Source: Planctomycetaceae bacterium
GTDB taxonomy: Bacteria > Planctomycetota > Planctomycetia > Pirellulales > UBA1268
Direction of reading: 5' to 3'
Assembly: GCA_947449135.1 (NCBI GenBank)
Contig: CANFQO010000003.1
Span: 62,001-126,000 of the forward strand
DNA length: 64,000 bases
The notes under the pieces: generated by a model
Told to the model about the DNA's origin: nothing
Database searches by the model: none
Seen by the model: only the letters and a program-made list of their open reading frames with translations
In this document: piece after piece, positions 1 through 8,082 of the stretch
Layout: the number at the start of each line of letters is the position of its first letter
Position numbering within the stretch: position 1 is the stretch's first letter
Program-made: the position numbers and the translations under genes

Positions 1-1
1 C

Positions 2-1195
2 GAGCGGATCCTCGTGGCCGTGGGACCGAGTCCTGCATCGGCCCGCCTGCTCCGCAAGGCCCATCGCGTTGCGACAGGACTCCGCGCGGAATGGGTGGCC
101 GCCTCGGTGGAGATTCCGGCGGCATCTCCGCCCTCCTCCAAGGCCTTGGAACAACTGGAAGCCAACCTGCGGGTGGCCGAATCGCTCGGCGGGCACGTGG
201 TCCGCATCGCGGGCACGAGCATCGCCGATGCGCTGCTCCACGAAGCCGAACGCACGGGAGTGACACGCATCCTCATCGGTAAGCCGCGGCACCACGAGCG
301 CTGGTTTTCACTGGGGGAAAACATCGTCGACCGGCTCGTTCGGCGCAGCGAGAACATTGACGTGCTCGTGGTCTGCGGCGACGACGGTGAACCAGCGCCG
401 ATCCCTACCCACCTCGATAGCCGGGCATCTCGCCCTCTCGCCGGACTGGGCTACGTCGCCGGCACGCTCGCCATGATGACGGCGGTGGGCTGCTGGCTCT
501 GGCCGTCTGTCGACTCCACCATTCTGAGTCTGGTATCGCTGCTGATCGTGATGACCTCCTCGCTCTGGTTCGGCAGGCGGTCCGGCATCATCGCGGTCGT
601 GCTCGCAGCGCTGTTGATCAATTTCTTCTTCGTGCCGCCGTTCTACACGTTCGTCATCGCCAACTCCACCGACATCGTAGCCCTGTCGATCCTGCTTTCC
701 GTGGGCCTGATCGTGGCGGAGTTGTTGGTGCGGCTGAAAGTGCAGACGTCGCTGGCCGTCGATCGCGAGCGGCGGACGTCGCGGCTTTTGGAACACTCAC
801 GGAGCCTTGCCATGGCCGTCGACGCCGATGCGGTAGCCTCCGCACTCGCCGATTCAGTCGCCGGCGTTGTGGATGCCTCGATCGTCGAGGTGCATCTGGC
901 CGATCCGGTTGATGGCCTGCGGGTGAAGGCACGCCATGGCTCGATCCCGGCACAGAAGGAGGAGGCGGGCGTCGTGTCCTGGACGCATGAATCCGGCCGC
1001 ATCGCCGGGTTGGGCACGGCCACGCTCCCCGGTGCGCTGGTCACCTGCTTGCCGATCCGTCACAGCGGCAACGCACTGGGCGTGTTGCTGATCGCGTTCG
1101 ATCCGCCACGGCCGCTCACTCGCGACGAGAGCGGTCTGATCACGTCGCTGGTCGAACAGACTGCCATCACGCTCTCCAGTCTGAAAAAGCACTGA
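2..1195 (+). CDS. KdpD-like sensor, 5'-partial, lacking a histidine kinase domain
   Basis: The reading frame is already open at the left edge (ERILVAVGPSPASARLL), so the start lies outside the window. Visible domains in order are a universal-stress-protein-like fold of KdpD (to about residue 130), a DUF4118 membrane module of about four hydrophobic helices (roughly 145-245), and a GAF-like domain (roughly 265-390). The protein stops right after the GAF region (ending LSSLKKH), where classical KdpD continues into HisKA and HATPase domains. In the family KdpD senses K+ limitation or turgor and phosphorylates KdpE; this form cannot autophosphorylate unless another protein supplies the kinase. 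Only 16 bp separate it from the convergent transporter gene, so no kinase follows. The truncation is seen directly; a signalling or adaptor role is inferred. Confidence 0.85.
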   Translation, partial: ERILVAVGPSPASARLLRKAHRVATGLRAEWVAASVEIPAASPPSSKALEQLEANLRVAESLGGHVVRIAGTSIADALLHEAERTGVTRILIGKPRHHERWFSLGENIVDRLVRRSENIDVLVVCGDDGEPAPIPTHLDSRASRPLAGLGYVAGTLAMMTAVGCWLWPSVDSTILSLVSLLIVMTSSLWFGRRSGIIAVVLAALLINFFFVPPFYTFVIANSTDIVALSILLSVGLIVAELLVRLKVQTSLAVDRERRTSRLLEHSRSLAMAVDADAVASALADSVAGVVDASIVEVHLADPVDGLRVKARHGSIPAQKEEAGVVSWTHESGRIAGLGTATLPGALVTCLPIRHSGNALGVLLIAFDPPRPLTRDESGLITSLVEQTAITLSSLKKH

Positions 1196-1211
1196 TGGCC
1201 GTGCGGAATCG

Positions 1212-1646
1212 TCAACGCTTCCACGCCAACACCAGCACGCCTGCGGCCACCATGAGAATGCCGGCCCATTCACGAACAGCCGGCCGCTCGTGAAGGAACA
1301 GCACCGCAAACACAGCCACGAGCACCAGGCTCAGCTTGTCCACGGGCGCCACCTTGGAAGCATCGCCGATCTTCAGCGCGCGGAAGTAGCAGACCCACGA
1401 CGCTCCGGTGGCGAGGCCCGACAACAGCAGAAACAACAACGTTTTCGGAGGAAGCGTCAACGGATTCGCCCACTTTCCGGTCGCCACCACAAAGGCGGTC
1501 AGCACCACCGCGATGATTCCGGTGCGGACGAGCGTCGCCAGATCAGAATCAACCCCGGCAAGGCCGACCTTCGCGAAGATGGCCGTCAGGGCCGCGAACA
1601 CGGCCGACATGAGCGCCCAGACAAACCATGTTTGACTCGTCTCCAT
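1212..1646 (-). CDS. EamA/DMT-family transporter, single-domain (144 aa)
   Basis: A short hydrophobic protein with about five membrane segments and the EamA pattern of alternating helices with a conserved C-terminal stretch (FLHERPAVREWAGILMVAAG). Typical DMT exporters have two EamA halves and about 300 residues; this is one half and would need to work as a homo- or heterodimer, as known for small DMT members. The ATG is preceded by AAGGAG with 8 nt spacing, an excellent ribosome-binding site that fixes the start. It is convergent with the KdpD-like gene. The substrate cannot be told from the sequence. Confidence 0.85.
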   Translation of the reverse strand: METSQTWFVWALMSAVFAALTAIFAKVGLAGVDSDLATLVRTGIIAVVLTAFVVATGKWANPLTLPPKTLLFLLLSGLATGASWVCYFRALKIGDASKVAPVDKLSLVLVAVFAVLFLHERPAVREWAGILMVAAGVLVLAWKR

Positions 1647-1782
1647 CCGTCAGTCTCCTTGCCTGCGATGATCCGTGCGGTCCTCACGACGCTGCCACTC
1701 TACTCAAGATCAGGAGCGGGGTCGCTTGTACAGCGTATCCAACTCAGCAGGGAGACAGTGTGCTGGACAACGGCGCCGCTGC

Positions 1783-4700
1783 TCAGGCCTCGACCGGCAC
1801 GATCGTCCCCGCACGCATGAAGACCAGTTCAGCCGTGATGGCGTGTGGGGCGAGGCTAAAGAGTTGGGCGACGGCGCGGCGATAGTCGGCAAGCTGCGGC
1901 GTGTAGAACGCCGTCTTCTCGGCGATCAATCGGGCCTGCTCCTTCGGCCCCGTGTCGCCGCCCACACCGTCGAACTTGAAGTCGATCACCTCGGCGGCGA
2001 CAGGCCTGCCCGCCCGCGACCAGACCACGAGCCGGTCGATCACTCCCTGCATGATCCCATCGGCATCACGGAGCACGAACGGATGCTCCCGCAGCAGGAG
2101 CGGCTCCGCCGGCCCGGCGGCAATCCCGCAGGCGACGAACTTCTCCGGCAAGAGCGACCGCGGCTTCGCAAGCAACTCCGTGACGGCATCCCGGCCGCAC
2201 ATCCCGCGGAAGTCCGCCAGGAGGGCCGTCTGCTGTGAAGCGAGCGATGGCGGCACAGCGGCGACCTCGAGCAAGCCTGCGTCCGAGGGAATGATGGCCG
2301 GCCAGCCGACCTGCTCGATCCACGCATGAAGCAGCGTGCCCACGTCCTTGGCCTGCTGCGAGCCTGTGTCGAGAAGCGAGGTGGCGGCAACGATGCGTCC
2401 CCCCTCGGCCGACGAGGGCGTTCGGAGTGGCGCACCACGGCGGCGGGTGCCGCTGGCAAGTGGCTTGAGCGTGAGCGACTGATGGCGAGCCACCGGATCG
2501 ACTGGCGGCGATCCGGCGACGGTCTCCGCCACGATCGCGTCAAGGGTGACGTCGGCCCGGTGCGCATGGGTGAAGAGCACTGTGGCAGGCGGTGCCTGCG
2601 GCGTGTCGGGGAGCGTGGCCCGCAGAAGACCTGCGAGCGTCTTCGGTATGGCTCTTTCGGTCTCCTTCTCTGGAGCGATCACGATCTCGAGCCCCTGCAT
2701 GGCCCGGGTGAGGCCTACGTACAGCGTCGCGATCGCCTCGCGGACGATCGGCTGCGGGGCCGCCGCACAGAGTTCCTGCCAATCGTCGGGCAGAAACGGC
2801 TGAAACTCCTTCGGTACGGCGACAAGCACCCGCTGAATCGGAGCGAGCGGCCCCGCACGATCGATCACCACCCGCGGCGTAAAGGGGACAAGCTTGCGGT
2901 CGAGGTCGGTGAGCACAACGAGGTCAAATTCCAGCCCCTTGGCCTTGTGGATCGTCATCACCCGGATCGGCGACGGCACCGGATCGGCCACGCTCGTGCT
3001 CCGGCACTGCGCGATGAAGGGGGATGTGCGAAGGAGGCCCGTTCGCGAGCCGCCAGCCGCCAGATCCCAGGCACGCGCCGACTCGACGAACTGCTCGAGC
3101 CGCCGCACATCCCGCTGCGAACTCTGCGGGGCGACGACGGCCGCAAGCCGTCCGAGCACCGGGCCGTAGCCGTCGTCGATGAGCTCCCGTCGCAGTTGGT
3201 CGATCGCCGCAATGAACGCAGGGGGCGGCTCCGCAGCCGAGCCACGGCCCGCACCGAGCCCGATGGTCGCCGCCAGCGGCGACGTGCCCACATGAAACCG
3301 CGCCGCCGAATCGGAGGGATGGTCGACGAGTGAGAGCACCGAGAGCAAAAGCTCCACGGCGGGCGAATCGTCGAGCGGATTGCCCCCCTCGGCGCTGGCG
3401 ACAATGTCATGGCGGCTCTTGAGCCTCGCGATCACCTGCTCAGCCGCGCGGTTGGTCCGCACCAACACGCCAATCCGCGCAGAAGGATTTGCCAGCGCGA
3501 GTGCCGCGGCCCGCTCGGCGGCGTATTTGAGGACGTCATCGACCCCCGGAGCTGTCCTGAGCCGAACCCATCCGGGCAGATTCTGTTTGCGGGCTGCCGC
3601 GGAATGGCGAGGGAACGCGGCGGCCCATCGGGTGGCTACGACAGCATGGTCGGCCAGCGGTTCGCAGCCAGCGAGGTTGGTAAAGACCTTGTTGACGACA
3701 TCGAGCACAGCAGGGCTCGAGCGATAGCTCTCCGACAGTTCGAGCGTCGTCAGCGGCGTCGACGCCTTTTCGAAGAACGCGGCAAGCGTATCGATCAGTT
3801 CCGCCTTGCCGCCCCGCCAGCCATAGATCGCCTGCTTGTCGTCCCCGACGGCGAAGAATGTTCCGCCGCTCGTCGCCGTATTCTCGGCAAGCCGTTCCAG
3901 CACCCGCCACTGCGCGAGCGACGTGTCCTGAAACTCATCGAGGAGGAGATGCCTTGCATAGGAGATGCCCCGCCACCGCGCATGATCGAGCGTGCCGTCG
4001 CTGGCCGCGAGGCCGACAAGCCGGGTCACATCGTCGAACGACACGATCCCATCCACCGTGGCAAGCTGGTCAGTCGTCTCCACGTAGCGGTCGAGGATCT
4101 CGCGCATGGCCCGCGTCTGGGCCGCGATGCGGTCAAGGACCAGGGTCTTCGTCAGATCGAGGAGCGTGCCGTAGGCTTGCTGTATGGCGGGGTCGATCGG
4201 CTTCTTGTAATAGGTCGCATCTCCGGCGAGCACCTTGCTGGCGATGCCCTTGCCCGCAAACGTCTGCCAATCGCTGGCTTGGAAGGCCGCGAGATCCTTG
4301 TCGCGGGCCTCAGCGAATCGCTTGTCGGTGAAGGCTGCCGCCTCGATGAACGCGATCGCAGCATCGATGTCGGCGGCGGCCGGCGGCCGCGGCACTGGCA
4401 GCCACTCCCAGGCGGCCGGCTCGGCCTCGCGATGCACCGCCGCCAGATCGGAGACGATCCTTTCCAGGAGACTCTCAAGGCCCGTGCCCGTTGTCCCGCC
4501 CGCGGCGCGAACGAGGAGATCGGCCATCGTGGCGGCCGGCGAACGGCCATCGTCGCCAACAGCCTGCTCGATCGTGCCGTGGATGGCCCGCTGCCGCTGC
4601 GATTCAAGCTCCGCATTGGTGCCGATGGTCCAGTTGGCTGGCAGGCCGAGTTCGAAGCGGGCGGCATCAGCGCAGGTGACGAAGAAACTGTCGAGCGTGC

Positions 4701-5046
4701 CGACCGCCAATCGGTCGAGCGACGCCATCACCTTCACCAGCAGCTCGCGAAAGAACGCGGCGTCGGCTGCGGGCCGTGCAATGGCGGCCCCCAGTGCGGC
4801 CGTCGCTGCCGGCGCGACCGGATCGGCCGCCGAGGCGAGTCGGTGCAGCACGCGGGCGAGGATTTCGCCCGCCGCCTTCCGGGCAAAGGTCGCGGCGAAG
4901 ACGTCCGAGACCTCGGCGCCATCGGCGAGCAGCCGGATCATCCGCGTGGTGAGCGCGTGAGTCTTCCCGGTGCCGGCGCTGGCCCGCACGCTGACGAATG
5001 GATCGGGGCCACCGGCCGGCCTCTTCTTCGTGGCGGGCATGCTCAT
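1783..5046 (-). CDS. addA: AddA-like UvrD-family helicase/PD-(D/E)XK nuclease
   Basis: A 1087-aa superfamily 1A DNA helicase with a C-terminal nuclease. Walker A is ASAGTGKT at about residues 22-29. Other motifs are DEFQDTS (motif II), GDDKQAIYGWRGG (III), TIHKAKGLEFD (V) and LYVGLTRAMQG (VI). Near the C-terminus GTLLHAW and AEVIDFKFD give the RecB-type nuclease fold. In AddAB complexes this subunit drives 3'-5' translocation and cuts one strand during double-strand-break processing for RecA recombination. Its ATG overlaps the stop of the upstream AddB-like gene (ATGA), which implies translational coupling and a complex. It is somewhat shorter than Bacillus AddA (about 1230 aa). The UvrD-like helicase call is very secure; the AddA assignment rests on the nuclease domain and the partner gene. 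Confidence 0.9.
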   Translation of the reverse strand: MSMPATKKRPAGGPDPFVSVRASAGTGKTHALTTRMIRLLADGAEVSDVFAATFARKAAGEILARVLHRLASAADPVAPAATAALGAAIARPAADAAFFRELLVKVMASLDRLAVGTLDSFFVTCADAARFELGLPANWTIGTNAELESQRQRAIHGTIEQAVGDDGRSPAATMADLLVRAAGGTTGTGLESLLERIVSDLAAVHREAEPAAWEWLPVPRPPAAADIDAAIAFIEAAAFTDKRFAEARDKDLAAFQASDWQTFAGKGIASKVLAGDATYYKKPIDPAIQQAYGTLLDLTKTLVLDRIAAQTRAMREILDRYVETTDQLATVDGIVSFDDVTRLVGLAASDGTLDHARWRGISYARHLLLDEFQDTSLAQWRVLERLAENTATSGGTFFAVGDDKQAIYGWRGGKAELIDTLAAFFEKASTPLTTLELSESYRSSPAVLDVVNKVFTNLAGCEPLADHAVVATRWAAAFPRHSAAARKQNLPGWVRLRTAPGVDDVLKYAAERAAALALANPSARIGVLVRTNRAAEQVIARLKSRHDIVASAEGGNPLDDSPAVELLLSVLSLVDHPSDSAARFHVGTSPLAATIGLGAGRGSAAEPPPAFIAAIDQLRRELIDDGYGPVLGRLAAVVAPQSSQRDVRRLEQFVESARAWDLAAGGSRTGLLRTSPFIAQCRSTSVADPVPSPIRVMTIHKAKGLEFDLVVLTDLDRKLVPFTPRVVIDRAGPLAPIQRVLVAVPKEFQPFLPDDWQELCAAAPQPIVREAIATLYVGLTRAMQGLEIVIAPEKETERAIPKTLAGLLRATLPDTPQAPPATVLFTHAHRADVTLDAIVAETVAGSPPVDPVARHQSLTLKPLASGTRRRGAPLRTPSSAEGGRIVAATSLLDTGSQQAKDVGTLLHAWIEQVGWPAIIPSDAGLLEVAAVPPSLASQQTALLADFRGMCGRDAVTELLAKPRSLLPEKFVACGIAAGPAEPLLLREHPFVLRDADGIMQGVIDRLVVWSRAGRPVAAEVIDFKFDGVGGDTGPKEQARLIAEKTAFYTPQLADYRRAVAQLFSLAPHAITAELVFMRAGTIVPVEA

Positions 5047-7958
5047 GACTCCTCCTCGCCATCATCCTCGACGATGGCCGCTGTCTGGCAGATCGCATCG
5101 AATTCCGGAAACGAGCGCTCAGCACCCTCCGTCGGAGGCCAGAAGACGCCCGCCCGGACCTGCCGCACCACGTGGCGGGCCGTCTCGTCCGCGGCTTCAT
5201 AGTCGGCAGCAGTCCACGCGGCCGTCTTGATGCCGATGTCCTCGACGCGGGCCGGTATGTTGAAGTAGCCGACGTCCACGAGGTTGTGGTCGCCGATGCC
5301 CGGCACTTCGCCGAGCAGGTGGCGGTAGAGCGGGAGTTGCAGGTCGACCCAGTCATCGCCACTGCGATGGCTCTGCTCGGGAGTCTTGCTTCGCGCGGAG
5401 GTCTTGTAGTCGAGCACCTGCCAGCGGCCTGACTCCGGATGGTGGTCGATGCGATCGATGCGAGCCGAGAGCCTTATCGGAGTGCCATCGACATCGAGCA
5501 GAGCGTCTTTCACATGGTGCTCACTGAGGTGGATTCTCCAGCCTTCCGCCACACGACGCGCCTGAGCGTGGGCAAAGCCGCCAAGCCTTCGTCGGGCCAG
5601 TTCCGCCTGCACCGCCACCGCCGGCACGGCGCCGGGTCCGTACCGAAGCCGCACGAGGGTATCGAGGATGTGGGAGAGTTGTTCCGCGAGCAGATCGCCG
5701 TCGGTGCACGTCACGAGCTCGTCGTGCTTGGCGAAGCGATCGAGGCATTCGTGGATCAGCGTGCCGAAGTCGGCGGGATCGAGTTCGCGGGCCTCGTCGG
5801 AGACGGGAGCAAGCCGGAGCCGATGCCGCAGCCAGTAGCGGTAGGGGCAGGCGAGGTAATCGCGAAACTCCGTCACCCGCATCGAAGCCACATCGACGGC
5901 ACCCTCCGGAGGCCTAGGCACCACGAGCCTCGCAGAACCAGATGACGCCGCCGGTGCGACAACGGCCGGCTCTTGGGCCGCGAACAATGCCTGCGCGGCA
6001 GCCACGACTTCGGCCGGCTCGCGCCGAAAGAGCAGCCGGCTGGGAACGGCCGGCGATCCATCCGACCCAAGCCGCGGCACGAGCACGAGCAGGTCGCTGC
6101 GGCAGCAGGCGGCCAACGACAGAATCCATGCATCGCGGGCGGCGATCCGCGTTGCATCCTCGAGCGAGAGCGCCTTCCGCAGCGTCTCCGGCAGCAGCGG
6201 ATCGCGGGATTGGCCGGAGGGGAGGCAGCCCTCCACGGCAGACGTGATGACGAGTGAAGCCGCATCGTCGAGCGGCACCTCGAGCCAGCCGACGATGTCG
6301 ATTGCGTCGGCGAGGGGTACGGGGGGCACGAGTTCCGTCGCCCAGCCGGCAAGGAGCAGCCGCGCAAGCCCTTCGGGGCCGGCTGCCACGGCGAGTGAAT
6401 CGGGAATCGTCGCCATCTGGGCGAGCTGTTCACCGAGCGAACGCAGGCTGCGAGCCACCACGCGGTCGTCAGGGGCATCACGGTCGATCATTGTGCCTTG
6501 TAGCGTCGCGGCGACGCACTGCCGCACGGCCTCGGCCCAGGCAGCGGCCAGCACGCAGCTCTGCGGCTCGGCCTTTGTTTTCTTCTTGGACCTCCCCGCG
6601 GGCTTCTTCGCCGCAGATTGACCGAGCTTCGCGGAGGCCTCACGGAGCGGCGCGAGCCATTCGTCGATGCTCGCAAGCATCGCGAGAAACTGGGCGTTGA
6701 CCTGCTGGTCTTCCGGACGTTCGGCCGCCCTCGCGAGATGTTCGCGGTCGATCGTCATTGGCAGATGCCGGGAGGCGACATCGTCGGCAACCGCAGCCGG
6801 CATTGCGATGCCGGTCTGTATTCTGATCAGTTCGACGACGCCGGGCGACCGCGCGAGCGTGGCGATCGCCGCAAACTCCTCGCGGGCCAGCGTGTCAAAC
6901 ACCGCCGAGAGCATCTGCCACGGCGTCGATCGCTTGACCGTGCGGCCTGTGCCGTAGCGGCCCGTGCTGCCGACCGCGGCGAGCTTCTGCTCGATCGCGG
7001 GCGCGACCTTGTCGTCGGGGACGGCGATCGTGATCTCGTCGGCAGCGAACCGGCCGCCGAGGCCCTGCAGCCAGTCGACGATCGCGTCGGCCTGGGAATC
7101 GGTGTCATCGACGAGCCTGATCGCTGCAAGTGGCACGGGGATATGCCGCGCCGCCCAGGCCTCCGGCACGATGCAGCCGAAGGCGTCGAAGCAGGCGGAA
7201 AAATCCTCGTCGCTCAGGTCGGGAGGCGCGGCGACGAGGGCATCGATCGTGGCGGGCGCCTGCTCGAGCATCTGCCGCTGCAGCGGATCGACGTCAACCG
7301 TGGCGAGCAGCACAACACGCTTCGTGCCGCTGACTTCATGTCGTTTGATCGCCTCGCGGCGGGCGGTCTGTCGGTCCCAGAGCCCCTCGGCGTCGATCCG
7401 ATCGAGATAGTCGCGCTCGATGCGCGAGAGTGACTCCCACCGCGCGTGATCGCCGAAACCGGGGAGCAGTTCGTCGGCTTTTTCGACGCACTCGTGGAAG
7501 CCGAGACCGATCGATGCCAGTTCGCGATGGGCGGAAGCGAGCGAGCGTGCCACGTCGACGAGCCGGCCTCGGGCCTCACCCACACCGGGAGCGACCCGTT
7601 CGCGGTCGGCTTCCTTGGCAGCGGCGATCGCCGCCACCCAGGCGAGGATTTCGACAGAGTCATCGGCGAGCGGCCGCGCAGGCTTATAGAGGAGCTCCGG
7701 GAGTTTTCCGAGCGTCACCGTCTGCGGCGGCACAAGATCGAGCGATTTGGCGGCGGCGAGATCGAGAAGAATCTCAAGCAGCCGATGCCCCGCCCGCCGC
7801 CCCGGGACAACCACCATCACGTCGCTGAGATCAGAGGTCGTGGCGGCAGCGGCCGGCTTACTGGCATGCGTGAGCAGCCACTCTACGGCCGCGGCCAGCA
7901 CCCCCTTCGAGGCGTCGAGCCGATGCAGTGAGCAGCGGACGGGTGAGAGCGATGCCAT
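5043..7958 (-). CDS. addB: AddB-like PD-(D/E)XK nuclease subunit
   Basis: 971 aa from the chosen ATG, which has GGAGGAAGG upstream; an in-frame extension to about 8249 would overlap the next gene and reads like non-coding sequence. The N-terminal half resembles an inactivated helicase: no Walker A GxGKT is visible, only a VVVPGRRAG stretch. The C-terminal part has the nuclease features YLACPYRYWLRHRL, GTLIHECLDRF and WQVLDYKTS (the D..YK catalytic core). Bacillus-type AddB binds a 4Fe-4S cluster through one Cys before and three after the nuclease; here only the first is clearly present and the C-terminal tail has a single Cys. With the following AddA-like gene (4-bp overlap) it should form the end-processing nuclease for double-strand breaks. 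Confidence 0.82.
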   Translation of the reverse strand: MASLSPVRCSLHRLDASKGVLAAAVEWLLTHASKPAAAATTSDLSDVMVVVPGRRAGHRLLEILLDLAAAKSLDLVPPQTVTLGKLPELLYKPARPLADDSVEILAWVAAIAAAKEADRERVAPGVGEARGRLVDVARSLASAHRELASIGLGFHECVEKADELLPGFGDHARWESLSRIERDYLDRIDAEGLWDRQTARREAIKRHEVSGTKRVVLLATVDVDPLQRQMLEQAPATIDALVAAPPDLSDEDFSACFDAFGCIVPEAWAARHIPVPLAAIRLVDDTDSQADAIVDWLQGLGGRFAADEITIAVPDDKVAPAIEQKLAAVGSTGRYGTGRTVKRSTPWQMLSAVFDTLAREEFAAIATLARSPGVVELIRIQTGIAMPAAVADDVASRHLPMTIDREHLARAAERPEDQQVNAQFLAMLASIDEWLAPLREASAKLGQSAAKKPAGRSKKKTKAEPQSCVLAAAWAEAVRQCVAATLQGTMIDRDAPDDRVVARSLRSLGEQLAQMATIPDSLAVAAGPEGLARLLLAGWATELVPPVPLADAIDIVGWLEVPLDDAASLVITSAVEGCLPSGQSRDPLLPETLRKALSLEDATRIAARDAWILSLAACCRSDLLVLVPRLGSDGSPAVPSRLLFRREPAEVVAAAQALFAAQEPAVVAPAASSGSARLVVPRPPEGAVDVASMRVTEFRDYLACPYRYWLRHRLRLAPVSDEARELDPADFGTLIHECLDRFAKHDELVTCTDGDLLAEQLSHILDTLVRLRYGPGAVPAVAVQAELARRRLGGFAHAQARRVAEGWRIHLSEHHVKDALLDVDGTPIRLSARIDRIDHHPESGRWQVLDYKTSARSKTPEQSHRSGDDWVDLQLPLYRHLLGEVPGIGDHNLVDVGYFNIPARVEDIGIKTAAWTAADYEAADETARHVVRQVRAGVFWPPTEGAERSFPEFDAICQTAAIVEDDGEEES

Positions 7959-8082
7959 GGCCAAGGATCCTTCCTCCAGCGGGGGAGGAGGAGTATACGC
8001 AACCGAGTCCCCTGCGGGCGGCACCCAGCCAGCCGAAATCCCACCGGGCCTCATGCAGACAGCCCTTTTCACGGTGCCATGC

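Noticed and set aside
3409-5202. Long plus-strand open frame (597 codons) opposite the AddA-like gene
   Set aside because: Antisense shadow of a GC-rich gene; Arg/Gly-rich composition, no motif, and the opposite strand carries complete helicase motifs.
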